Position numbers and translations under genes: made by a program. Below the pieces are notes generated by a model. That model was given only the letters and a program-made list of their open reading frames with translations, had not been told where the DNA came from and did not search any database. A DNA stretch of 13,549 bases from positions 1 through 13,549 of the forward strand of contig CABSNX010000031.1 in assembly GCA_902479205.1 (NCBI GenBank). The letters are read 5' to 3'. Origin of the DNA: an uncultured Collinsella sp. GTDB taxonomy: Bacteria > Actinomycetota > Coriobacteriia > Coriobacteriales > Coriobacteriaceae. Of this stretch, positions 1-7,939 are shown in pieces (within the stretch, counting starts at the first letter, position 1; the number at the start of each line of letters is the position of its first letter).

Positions 1-142
1 CCTCGATGGGCACCTCGCCCTCCATGTTGTAGATCTTGGCAAAGATCCGGTTGAGTTCCTCCTCGTTGGCGCGAAGCTGCTCAAAGCGAGCGTTGACCTC
101 GGCCTTGCGAGCCTCGTATTTATCGGAAAGTAAGATTGACAT
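1..142 (-). CDS. pglX: PglX (BrxX) C-terminal fragment, partial at window edge
   Basis: The 47 visible residues begin MSILLSDKYEARKAEV and contain the run ANEEELNRIF followed by IYNMEGEVPIE. As I recall the family, BREX PglX proteins carry such an ANEEELNRIF segment just after a WDFKRHPL motif, at the start of their C-terminal domain, so this is the missing second part of the methyltransferase whose first part ends at 946. The frame is open upstream to a TAG at 191-193, so a GTG at 182-184 is an alternative start. I prefer the ATG at 140-142 because a GGGG lies six bases before it (149-152). The gene runs off the left edge, so its length and the genes after it (normally pglZ and brxL) cannot be seen. 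It may be a separately translated half of a split PglX or dead sequence left by an insertion. Confidence 0.8.
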   Translation of the reverse strand, partial: MSILLSDKYEARKAEVNARFEQLRANEEELNRIFAKIYNMEGEVPIE

Positions 143-211
143 GAATTTCCCCAAACCATCAAAATCGTTGTTAGGCCATTTCACAAGATGCTATTCGCCG
201 CAGAAATTAAT

Positions 212-231
212 ATCGGATGAAGAAATCCGAT
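212..231. repeat. Short hairpin between HEPN gene and pglX C-terminal fragment
   Basis: The arms ATCGGAT (212-218) and ATCCGAT (225-231) are perfectly complementary, with a six-base loop. The hairpin lies 60 bases after the HEPN gene stop and 70 bases before the restart ATG of the PglX C-terminal part. No T-run follows on the minus strand, so it is a poor terminator. It could protect the 3' end of a processed transcript. Seven base pairs in an AT-rich spacer can arise by chance. Confidence 0.35.
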
Positions 232-291
232 TTGGAACTTGTGGAAATCTAAAAGCGATGCAAAAACGGCTCAATGAATCTCGGATGCAAT

Positions 292-945
292 CTACTCATG
301 CTTTTTGGGCTTTGATCGCACTACCAGAGTTCGGTAGTCACCTCTAGCGCTATTTGGAAAATAATACTTGCCATCGATATCGATGATTTTTATCCAATCG
401 AGAAAAGAAGATTGCGGTAGCAATATCATTGCTGTTGTTTTTCCGCTCGAACCGGCAGCCCTGTCTTCTAGCAGCATATTTCCATTGTCAAAAAAATATG
501 TACACCCATGGGCAAGCGAATTCCTCATATGGGTCAGCAAGGTCACACCCTTGCCTCCGCCCTTTGCAACGGGTTTATTTCTATCGGCTATTGAATACGG
601 CTGCATGCACACCAGGCGTGGGCTATCGATTTCAATAGGAATTTCGACGACCTCTTTAGTATTGGGATCCTTGCCCATATAAACAAACCCATATTCTTTT
701 AGGACGCCATCAATTCTGTCAGCCATCAACATTTCCCGCTTCTCCGCCAAAACGCCGGAATAGTCGAGAAGAGTATCAAACGGCATTTCTTTTAATCCGA
801 AATCCTTAGCAGCTCTTTGCTGGGATGCAGAAGCAGCGACCGATTTGGTAACGTAAAAATCCCAAATAATAGATACTTCTTCAGACGACCAGATTGCTGA
901 ATCCCTAATTGATTCAGAAATAAGGGCAGTAGACACAGCAAACAC
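292..945 (-). CDS. HEPN-family putative RNase lodged inside pglX
   Basis: A protein of up to 217 residues that starts at a GTG (943-945) immediately after the TAG of the upstream PglX part (946-948), in the same frame. Residues 139-147 read HMRNSLAHG, an exact RNxxxH HEPN catalytic motif (R141, H146), followed by FFDNGNMLLEDRAAG and a helical, hydrophobic C-terminus (FLDWIKIIDI). The layout resembles the pEK499_p136-type HEPN proteins; that subfamily assignment is from memory. HEPN proteins are metal-independent RNases common in toxin-antitoxin and anti-phage systems. There is no convincing Shine-Dalgarno before either GTG (943-945 or 934-936), so expression probably depends on re-initiation or coupling at the PglX stop. 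The first in-frame ATG would be residue 54. The segment is AT-rich (about 42-47% GC in the lines I counted). I see no antitoxin partner beside it. An inactive remnant is possible, but the frame is intact over its full length. Confidence 0.75.
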   Translation of the reverse strand: MFAVSTALISESIRDSAIWSSEEVSIIWDFYVTKSVAASASQQRAAKDFGLKEMPFDTLLDYSGVLAEKREMLMADRIDGVLKEYGFVYMGKDPNTKEVVEIPIEIDSPRLVCMQPYSIADRNKPVAKGGGKGVTLLTHMRNSLAHGCTYFFDNGNMLLEDRAAGSSGKTTAMILLPQSSFLDWIKIIDIDGKYYFPNSARGDYRTLVVRSKPKKHE

Positions 946-3438
946 CTACACCAGCGGATGACGTTTGAAATCCCAGGAGGTTTCAAACGAATCCCAATCG
1001 GTTTTTGATAGTTCGCGACACGAGTTGACCATGGCGTTAACCGATGGCTCCAGTTCCTCGCTTTGAACAATCGGGTACGTTGCGATTTGACCCACCTCGA
1101 AGTTGAGCGTTGGCGAAAGCATGCTTGCGACGCGCATAATCACAGAGCTATTGCATGCGCCCTGCAAATATTTGAGAGTCATTTCATCACCGAAAACACT
1201 AGTCCCGGCAACATCAAACAAACTTCCACTTGGTCTGTACCTAAACGCAATAACCCCACTAGACACCTTTGACCAGGTAAGCATCGGCTTGAAATAGAGA
1301 TGTCTTGAGGGAAGGTGATTGCCTAGCGTGGCCAGAATTTCAGAGTTAGCCCGATTGAAAGTAACTACCCAATCGTTATTCCCATACCACTTGCGGTAGT
1401 TACCCCCCTTATTGTATGGAAACCATTTACCTCCGCCCTCAAAAGCTTCTTCCTCCGACTCAACACCAAAACGCGCTTTATCGACTTCAGGCTCCCACCA
1501 CAAACGCGTGAAACGCTCGTTGTCACCAGTGGCAAGACCCTGGCGAGGTTTACCGAACTCGTTAAGCTGCTTAGCATTGGCAAACGCATCAAGAAGGGCA
1601 TCGCTGGCCCAGTAGGCGATGGGGGTGCCGGGAATCTGCTTGAAGGTCTCGGCGTCGCGGCGGTAGAACCAGCCGCAGTCGGGGTTTCGGATCGCCTCGA
1701 GAGCCTTCTTGCGCTTGGCATCGCTGCCGTTGATGTCGACGAGGCGCACGTAGGCGCCCCCGCATGCCGCGCACCCGTTGTAGACGACGTCGGCCGTGAC
1801 GTTGACGACCTCGCCGCCGATGGCGTCGAACGCGCGGGGGCCCAGGTGCAGCATGGACAGGATCGACTTGGACCCGATGAGCGAGGAGCGCATCTTCTCG
1901 AAGCTGCCCAGGAACATCCAGCTCTGCATGGTAACCATGGCCGCGTAGCCGCGGTCCCTGGCAAGGCTGAATCCGCGCTCGATAAAGCACGTGCAGAGGT
2001 CGCTCTTCACGTCGGGGTAGTTCTTCTTGATCCACTTGCTCATGAATGGATTAAAGCTGCTGCTGCCCATATACGGAGGATTCGCCACGGTGCAGGTAAA
2101 ACGACGGGACAGCTTCTCGCAGATGGCGGCAGCGCTTTCGAGCTTAGTTTTGGCCGTAGCGGCAAAAAGGTCATCGGAACAACTCGCGGCGGCGGCCTTG
2201 AGCTCGTCGATCTCGTCCTCTGAGGGATTGAGCAGCGAACCGATCTCGCCCAAATGACTCAGCTCCTCGGCGAGCTTCTTGTTACCCGGCAGCTCGTCCT
2301 CCCCTAGCGGGATGCTCGAGAGCACGGCAACGTCGGCGCGAACGCCACGCCTAAAGAAGCGACGATCGTGCTCGCGGGCGCACATGGCAAGCGCCAGCTC
2401 CGCGATCTGTGCCGCGCGGGAATCGATTTCCATACCTGCAAGGTTTTTAGTAAGAATGAGCTCGGGAATCTCGCACTCACGATAGCCACGCTCCTCGTAC
2501 ATATGGAAGAGCAGCTCAAACGCATAGACCAAAATATGGCCCGAGCCGCATGCGGGGTCGCAGATGGTTATCTCCTCGGGGCTCGAAATGCGGATGAAGT
2601 CCTCGTGCTCAGTATCAGGCTCGATGTAATACTCCATGCGCTCGCGCAGCGAACTCCCCGGGTTGTTGAGCATCCACAGACGGCCGAGCGAGTTCTGGAC
2701 CATATAGCGCACGATCCACTCGGGGGTGAAGAGCTGCGTGGCGGGCGCGATGTCCGCCGCCGCTGCTTTGCGTTTTGCCTTGAAGAACTCGTCTTTGACG
2801 TCAGCGTTGTAGTACTGATACATCCAGCCCAGAACGGTCACGCCCTCGCGCCAGTCCTCGTCAGCGAGGACGGCATTGAGTTTGCCCACCACGCCGTCGG
2901 ACATCATGAGGCCCTGGGGCAACAGCAGCTCCATGGCACCGCCCACGCGTTCAAAGACGCCCGGCAGGCAATCGGCAAGCTCCTCGCACTGAGCCATAAA
3001 CAGGTAGCGCCACAGCGGTTCATCCAAGCCCGCCATCTTGAGCTCGGCTATGCGATCGGTATCGGCCGTCGCTATCTCCACGTCCAGTGCATTCTCCACG
3101 GCCTCGCTGCCATGGCTGTCGTCCGCACGACTCAGCATGCGCATACGGCTGGGGAGCCATCCGCGTGCATCCATAAAGCGAATGGCCACGATGCGGTTGA
3201 ACCAGGTGTAGGCCGCTCGGTCGCGCAGCGCCTCGTGACCCACCTCTGTCTGTATGCGCAGCAGCTCGTCACGCTGCTCAACCTCAGCAGGACTTAGGGG
3301 CAGGCCGTTGACGGTCTCGGACCCAACGGGCGAAGATGCAGGTTCGGTGATGCCGTAGCGCACCATCTGTGCCTCCACGCCTTTGATGAGCTCTGTACGG
3401 GCCCAGGTGCAGAAGCTCTTAAGAGCAGAATCGTTCAT
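946..3438 (-). CDS. pglX: BREX adenine methyltransferase PglX, N-terminal 830 residues
   Basis: PglX is the site-specific adenine-N6 methyltransferase of BREX type 1; it marks the host DNA and is needed for phage exclusion. Visible motifs are the helical segment QLFTPEWIVRYMVQNSLG (about 235-252), SAM-binding motif I DPACGSG (294-300) and catalytic motif IV NPPYMG (453-458). The PRQGLATGDN box (631-640) precedes the target-recognition region, and the protein ends TSWDFKRHPLV. Family members are around 1200 residues, so about a third is missing; the continuation is found at 1-142, beyond an inserted HEPN gene. The ATG at 3438 has only a weak AAGG about 11 bases upstream and follows brxC by 66 bases. 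Codons for residues after about 609 are clearly more AT-rich than those before. The recognition half therefore looks exchanged. The methyltransferase core looks intact, but whether it works without the C-terminal domain is unknown. Confidence 0.92.
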   Translation of the reverse strand: MNDSALKSFCTWARTELIKGVEAQMVRYGITEPASSPVGSETVNGLPLSPAEVEQRDELLRIQTEVGHEALRDRAAYTWFNRIVAIRFMDARGWLPSRMRMLSRADDSHGSEAVENALDVEIATADTDRIAELKMAGLDEPLWRYLFMAQCEELADCLPGVFERVGGAMELLLPQGLMMSDGVVGKLNAVLADEDWREGVTVLGWMYQYYNADVKDEFFKAKRKAAAADIAPATQLFTPEWIVRYMVQNSLGRLWMLNNPGSSLRERMEYYIEPDTEHEDFIRISSPEEITICDPACGSGHILVYAFELLFHMYEERGYRECEIPELILTKNLAGMEIDSRAAQIAELALAMCAREHDRRFFRRGVRADVAVLSSIPLGEDELPGNKKLAEELSHLGEIGSLLNPSEDEIDELKAAAASCSDDLFAATAKTKLESAAAICEKLSRRFTCTVANPPYMGSSSFNPFMSKWIKKNYPDVKSDLCTCFIERGFSLARDRGYAAMVTMQSWMFLGSFEKMRSSLIGSKSILSMLHLGPRAFDAIGGEVVNVTADVVYNGCAACGGAYVRLVDINGSDAKRKKALEAIRNPDCGWFYRRDAETFKQIPGTPIAYWASDALLDAFANAKQLNEFGKPRQGLATGDNERFTRLWWEPEVDKARFGVESEEEAFEGGGKWFPYNKGGNYRKWYGNNDWVVTFNRANSEILATLGNHLPSRHLYFKPMLTWSKVSSGVIAFRYRPSGSLFDVAGTSVFGDEMTLKYLQGACNSSVIMRVASMLSPTLNFEVGQIATYPIVQSEELEPSVNAMVNSCRELSKTDWDSFETSWDFKRHPLV

Positions 3439-3467
3439 GGTTGATGAGCCTTTCTAAACGCCATAAA

Positions 3468-3495
3468 CCACCGGTGCTCGCTTTGGCACCGGTGG
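3468..3495 (-). terminator. Hairpin between brxC and pglX, possible attenuator
   Basis: Perfect 10-base arms CCACCGGTGC (3468-3477) and GCACCGGTGG (3486-3495) enclose an eight-base loop. The hairpin starts nine bases after the brxC stop codon. On the transcribed (minus) strand it is followed by TTTATGGCGTTT, only a weak T-rich tail. It is therefore more likely to cause partial termination, pausing or RNA processing within the operon than full termination. Confidence 0.55.
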
Positions 3496-3504
3496 CTCCG
3501 CGAG

Positions 3505-6500
3505 TTAGTTGATACGAATCTCGTCGTTTGCAGCGAGCTCCTGCATAAGGCGGGAGCGCAGGTCGTCCACGTAGCGCTCCACGTCCTCTGCGGACAAGAG
3601 GCGACTCGGCTTGGCCAAATCGGCGCGGCGCACGGTCTTGATCTTGCGCTGGGGCTTAGACGCGGGCACGGGCGCAGACGATGCGGCGCCCTTGTTGGAG
3701 ATCTTCTTGACCACCTCACCCGTACTCGTGACCTCGGTGGTGCGGCGCTCGTTGTCCATTCGCATACGGGCCTCATCCACGGCGTCGTATATCTTGTTGG
3801 TTGCAGCAACGATCCAGTTTTCCCAGTTTGCCGCGAGGGCGTTAAGCTCGTTGAGGCTCTGGACGCCATGGGCGCGGTTCTTGAACGACTCATACCTGGT
3901 GTTGGCGTCCGCGATGGCATCCTTGGCCTGCTTGACAAAACCTTCTTGGCTCTCGGCCTGCTTCCGCAAATCCTGCAGGTCGTTTTCGATACGACACAAG
4001 AACTCGTTGCGGCGAATGCCCAGGTGCTTTTTGATGTCTTCCTTGACGGGTGCCATCAACGGCTGGAGGTCTTTAATGCGGCCGTAGGGCTTTGGGTCTT
4101 TGAGGATCTCGCGCACCTTTGCCACGTTCTCCACCGCGTTGGGAATGTCATCGGAGGCATACTCGATGCCCTCGGTGCGGCTCAAGAAATCCTTGGCGTG
4201 GTCAAACGCTGTTCGTTGGTTGGACTCGAAGAACTCAACCACCTTGTCAAAGTCTTCCTTGGCATCGAGCAGGCGGTCCTCGTGCTTGGTGAACGTGGTC
4301 AAGAACGCCTCGGAATCGCTCTGGTCCTTAAGAACGTCGACCACCTCCGAGCGCATCTTCTCGCACTCGTCCTCACCGGGATACGGGTAGGCCGGCTTGA
4401 TACCCGTGTAGTAGTCGCGTGCCATGGCGACGCACACCTCACGCAAGCCCTCAAGGCGCTCCTTGAGCTCGGCCACGAGCTTATCCTCGTTGGAGGGCAC
4501 GGTCTTGAGATCAAACAGGTCACGCATAAGCTCGCCCGTGGCGCGCAGCAACCGGTCGCTCATGCGCACGCGCAAACGCACCTGGGCCTTATCGGCATCC
4601 TTACGCAGGAGCGACACCATGCGGCTGTCGTTAGCTTGAACCGTCTGACCGCCAAACAGCACCTGCGCGCGCTGCTCCACTACAAGCTGCGCCACCACAT
4701 TTGCGATGTCAACCTCGCGCCAGCCATAGGGCTTTTGCTGGTACCTGCGCTGGATATCGCCCATAGCGGTATCCAGGTGGCGCTGGTGCTGAACTTTGAG
4801 GTAGTCCTCGACCTCCTTGAGCGCACGCGTGTTGCCCGCGTCCATGCCAGCGAGCCCCGCTTGAACGTTGCCCGCCAGAGTGGAGCGGATATCGGAATCG
4901 CTCGTGACCGGCGCGCCGATATAGTCGGCCTTTTCAAAGACCACATCGCACAGCTGCGCCAGCACTTGCTCAAAGACCTGAGCGGGTTTGGCCGCGCGGA
5001 CCTCAATTATGCGGCCGTTGACCGCGCAACGTGCATGGAGTACGGCCTCGCTCAAAAGGACATCGGCCTCTTTCTCGTTATAGGCTGCCTCGCGCATCTT
5101 GGACTCGACGATCTGGCGCGTACTCGGCTGAAGCTCCTGGAGATTTCGCGTCTTGGCGTACTTGCGGATCTTGGCGGCGTTGACGAGCGTCTCCCAATAA
5201 TCCGCCTCGTCGCTCAAAGCCACGATGGCTTTGCCCGAAGAAGCCAAGGCCAGCTCGGTATCGTCCGCACGGCCCAGATCGCTCGCCATAGTCGCCACGC
5301 AAAGCTCCATGCCGCCCATGCTGGCACCGTGGATTGAGCCGTCCACATAGCGGTCAAACGGAAAGTCGTTGGCCCCGCGGTTGAGTTTACGCGCGGTGTA
5401 GATGCTGTCGAACAGGCGCTTTTTGATAGACTCGATCACCTGCGCGTTATCGACCGGAGTGCGTGCGATCTCCTGCGCTATCTCCTGCTCCTCGTCGGTG
5501 AGGAAGCTATAGGCATCGCCCTGGCGTGCCACGTAGTTCTCGCGCTCCAGGCGGGCAAGGGACTCCTTGACGCGGTCCTTGAAGGCGCGCATGTCCACGT
5601 CGAGGCCGTCGATCATGAAGATGGAGATGTTCTCGACCGTGGCCTTAACGTAGCCGATGTAACGAATCAGGTACAGGAGCTTGAGCACCTGAACGTCGTA
5701 GGGTTCAAGGCCCTTTGCGTCCTCGGCCGCACGGACCGCGCGGTCGACCACCTGGTTGATGCCGTGCTCAAGGTCTTTGGAGATAGTGTCGAAGAAGCAC
5801 CAGAACGGCACGAGTGCACCGGTCTGGTCATACTGGATGGCCTGAGCGCTCTCCTGGAACGCGCTCAGCATGGAGCGCTCGCCCGTTGACATGTGCTTGG
5901 CCTTGACACCGTGCTTGCGCACCTCGGTCATCACGTCGGGCAGGAGCTTAAACTGGTAGCCCACAAACGGGTAGCTGGCCACAAAATCCTTGGAGTTGGC
6001 GTAGCCGGCAAGGTCGGAGCGCGAGCCGCCCTCAAAGGTAAAGTTGTTTTTAAGCACGGCGGCGTCTTGCTCGTAGACCTGTGCAAGCATATCGGCCGCC
6101 GGCGCGGTCTTCTCGAGCACACGGCGCTGGATGACCTCGTCCACGCTGGAGCTGGAGAGCGAAAGGCGGGTATTGAAGCGGCCCTGGATCTTTGAAAAGT
6201 CGTTGCCCACGGGCAGGCTCAGGTTGTCGATGGCCTCCTGGCTCGAAACCATCACCCACACGCGGCCACCGCAGGCGGCACCCAGCTCCTCGACGATGGT
6301 CTGAAGGCTCAGCATAAGGCTTGGGTCCTTGTCGTTTGTAATAAACTGACCCACCTCGTCGACCATAAAGAGCAAACGGAAGTTGCCGCCGTGGGCCGCT
6401 GCCTGAGCGTCTACGTAGTCCTTGACCTTTTTGGCAAAGACATCGGGGGCCAAAACCTCGTCCTCAGAACCCTCGAGCCAGTTCCATGCGGCCTTTTCGC

Positions 6501-7167
6501 TCATGCCGAGCACGCTCTGCAGCACCTCGACCACGTCGTCCTCAAAGTAGCTGTAGGTGTCGCGGGTCTGGAGCCAGGACTCGCCGTTCACGCGCTCAAA
6601 GGCCTCGCGGAACTCCTGGGTCTTGCCCAGGGAATCGATGTAGTCCTCGAGCTTTGCAAGCTTGAGGTCCTCGCCGTAGAAGCCGCGCGCCTCGTAGAAC
6701 ATGCGCTCAAAGCCGCGAAGCAGCGCCGTGGGAGCCGTATCGCCCTGCTTCCACTGGCCCGCCTTGCTATCGATGTTAAAGAGGATGGCCTGCGTGGGCA
6801 CCGAGCAGGCGCGCTCCATGGCAGCCGCGACCATGGGGTCGACGATCTTGCCGTCAAAGTAGCGGATGGCGCTCTTACCGCCGATCTGGCGATTCTCGAG
6901 CAGGTAGCTCAGCATCTTGAGGAAGTGCGATTTACCGGAACCGAAGAAACCACTGATCCACACGCCGATCTTGTCGGTGCGCGCGTCGATGGCATCGCCG
7001 TAGGCCTTGAAGAACGTGGCAAGGTGCCTCTGCAACTCGCGCGTCACCACGTACTCGTCAAGCTCTTGGCGGATGGACCCATCTTTTGAATCCTGGACCT
7101 TGACCACGCCGTTGATGGAGCGGTTAATGTCTTTTGCAAAGAGGTCGCGAATGATCGTGTTGTCCAT
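3505..7167 (-). CDS. brxC: BREX P-loop ATPase BrxC
   Basis: BrxC (PglY-like, DUF499-type) is the large ATPase of BREX and is required for defence and methylation. The 1220-residue length is normal for the family. The N-terminus MDNTIIRDLFAKDINRSING is characteristic. Walker A is GFFGSGKS (residues 73-80) in the context ISGFFGSGKSHFLKML, and a Walker B-like LLFMVDE lies at 265-271, followed by VGQFI. Later regions are long, charged and helical (for example around 900-1140), probably coiled coil, and the C-terminus is a short basic then acidic tail. The ATG at 7165-7167 has a good AGGAG with a short spacer (AAAGGAGCACCC before the ATG). It lies 78 bases after brxB and 66 bases before pglX, so it is the third gene of the operon. 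No frame disruption is visible. Confidence 0.96.
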   Translation of the reverse strand: MDNTIIRDLFAKDINRSINGVVKVQDSKDGSIRQELDEYVVTRELQRHLATFFKAYGDAIDARTDKIGVWISGFFGSGKSHFLKMLSYLLENRQIGGKSAIRYFDGKIVDPMVAAAMERACSVPTQAILFNIDSKAGQWKQGDTAPTALLRGFERMFYEARGFYGEDLKLAKLEDYIDSLGKTQEFREAFERVNGESWLQTRDTYSYFEDDVVEVLQSVLGMSEKAAWNWLEGSEDEVLAPDVFAKKVKDYVDAQAAAHGGNFRLLFMVDEVGQFITNDKDPSLMLSLQTIVEELGAACGGRVWVMVSSQEAIDNLSLPVGNDFSKIQGRFNTRLSLSSSSVDEVIQRRVLEKTAPAADMLAQVYEQDAAVLKNNFTFEGGSRSDLAGYANSKDFVASYPFVGYQFKLLPDVMTEVRKHGVKAKHMSTGERSMLSAFQESAQAIQYDQTGALVPFWCFFDTISKDLEHGINQVVDRAVRAAEDAKGLEPYDVQVLKLLYLIRYIGYVKATVENISIFMIDGLDVDMRAFKDRVKESLARLERENYVARQGDAYSFLTDEEQEIAQEIARTPVDNAQVIESIKKRLFDSIYTARKLNRGANDFPFDRYVDGSIHGASMGGMELCVATMASDLGRADDTELALASSGKAIVALSDEADYWETLVNAAKIRKYAKTRNLQELQPSTRQIVESKMREAAYNEKEADVLLSEAVLHARCAVNGRIIEVRAAKPAQVFEQVLAQLCDVVFEKADYIGAPVTSDSDIRSTLAGNVQAGLAGMDAGNTRALKEVEDYLKVQHQRHLDTAMGDIQRRYQQKPYGWREVDIANVVAQLVVEQRAQVLFGGQTVQANDSRMVSLLRKDADKAQVRLRVRMSDRLLRATGELMRDLFDLKTVPSNEDKLVAELKERLEGLREVCVAMARDYYTGIKPAYPYPGEDECEKMRSEVVDVLKDQSDSEAFLTTFTKHEDRLLDAKEDFDKVVEFFESNQRTAFDHAKDFLSRTEGIEYASDDIPNAVENVAKVREILKDPKPYGRIKDLQPLMAPVKEDIKKHLGIRRNEFLCRIENDLQDLRKQAESQEGFVKQAKDAIADANTRYESFKNRAHGVQSLNELNALAANWENWIVAATNKIYDAVDEARMRMDNERRTTEVTSTGEVVKKISNKGAASSAPVPASKPQRKIKTVRRADLAKPSRLLSAEDVERYVDDLRSRLMQELAANDEIRIN

Positions 7168-7245
7168 GGGTGCTCCTTTGGGTTTGGGAACGTTATGGCA
7201 AAGGGTTGTTACCGGCAGCAGGGACTTGCCTGCGGGGAGCCGTGC

Positions 7246-7938
7246 TTACGAGATATCGATGGCGCGGTAGTAGTTGTCGGCCGGCAGACGGTTAAAGAGC
7301 TGGAAAGAAGAGCCGTTGAAACTGCCCGGATAGGCGGCGACCACAGGCACCTCATCAAAATCCGCAAGCATGCAGTGGAGAAGCGTGTGCATGCGAAAGA
7401 ACGGGAAGACCTCACCTGCACCGGTGAGGAGAATGACGTCTCCGGGCGCGAACGGCTCGGTCTGCTCAAGGATGTACGCGGCAACTTTCTCGGGCGAGGC
7501 GAACTTGGCCACGTCCTCGAGCACGCGCTGGGTACCGTGGCGCTCCTCTTGGCGCGGGATAGCCTTGAGGACACGGCGCTTTTCGAGAATTGCCAGCACG
7601 GCGTCGTAAAGGTTCACGACCTTGAGCGTGCACGGAAGCTTGTCGGCCTCGGCATCGCATGAAAGGGTGTCAAATAATGCACGCGCCTCAAACTCCAGCG
7701 CGGGGTCATAGCAAAAAGTGTGGAAGCCGATCTCATTGCCTATGCCCTTGTTGGCCAAAAAGTCCTCGCTGCACAGGCACTCGCGCAGAAGCTGCGCACG
7801 GCGCTCAAATTCCTGACAGGCGCGCTCGGAGCGGGCATGCGCCGCCACGACGCTCTTGCGGGAATGGATGCCGATATTGGTGGTGAGATCAGTCGCCGGG
7901 GTGATAACAGGGTCGACGGCGTTTTTGACGGGAGCCAC
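7246..7938 (-). CDS. brxB: BREX protein BrxB (DUF1788)
   Basis: A 230-residue protein in the invariable BREX position between brxA and brxC. The segment DVILLTGAGEVFPFFRMHTLL followed by PVVAAYPG and the terminal NYYRAIDI match the conserved core of DUF1788 proteins. BrxB has no known catalytic activity; it is required for BREX defence, probably as a complex component. The start is GTG at 7936-7938, separated by one base from the brxA TAG (7940-7942), so translation is probably coupled. An AGGG lies upstream inside the end of brxA. The first 25 residues (MAPVKNAVDPVITPATDL...) look low in structure and may not be conserved, but no later start has a better ribosome binding site. Confidence 0.9.
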   Translation of the reverse strand: MAPVKNAVDPVITPATDLTTNIGIHSRKSVVAAHARSERACQEFERRAQLLRECLCSEDFLANKGIGNEIGFHTFCYDPALEFEARALFDTLSCDAEADKLPCTLKVVNLYDAVLAILEKRRVLKAIPRQEERHGTQRVLEDVAKFASPEKVAAYILEQTEPFAPGDVILLTGAGEVFPFFRMHTLLHCMLADFDEVPVVAAYPGSFNGSSFQLFNRLPADNYYRAIDIS

Positions 7939-7939
7939 G

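Larger units (their letters stand above)
143..1610. other. AT-rich mosaic segment: recognition domain plus HEPN cargo
   Basis: Hand counts of 60-base lines give 42% GC at 241-300, 47% at 421-480, 42% at 481-540, 47% at 1201-1260 and 45% at 1321-1380. In contrast 1621-1680 has 68% and 1741-1800 about 73%. The change is abrupt near 1600-1620, inside pglX, and composition rises again in the PglX C-terminal fragment below 120. The segment covers the PglX recognition region, the HEPN gene and the spacer. This is what one expects if the target-recognition part and its cargo were replaced as a block by recombination. The outer limits are approximate, and no flanking repeat or recombinase is visible. 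Confidence 0.6.

Noticed and set aside
36..347. Plus-strand open frame of 103 residues at the left edge
   Set aside because: It runs antisense through the PglX C-terminal fragment, the spacer and the end of the HEPN gene and has no ribosome binding site or recognisable motif.
150..960. Target-site duplication or terminal repeats bounding the HEPN insertion
   Set aside because: Near the two junctions I see only loosely similar short strings (CATCCGCTGGTG and CATCTTGTG); too short and imperfect to call a duplication.
2368..3297. Open frame of 309 residues on the plus strand opposite pglX
   Set aside because: Antisense shadow of the GC-rich half of pglX; it disappears where pglX becomes AT-rich.
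3868..5337. Open frame of 489 residues on the plus strand opposite brxC
   Set aside because: It is the antisense shadow of the brxC coding sequence; composition is typical of mirrored third-position GC and no domain is visible.
7190..7245. Hairpin GCAGG/CCTGC between brxB and brxC
   Set aside because: A five-base stem with a six-base loop in GC-rich DNA is expected by chance and has no T-tract.
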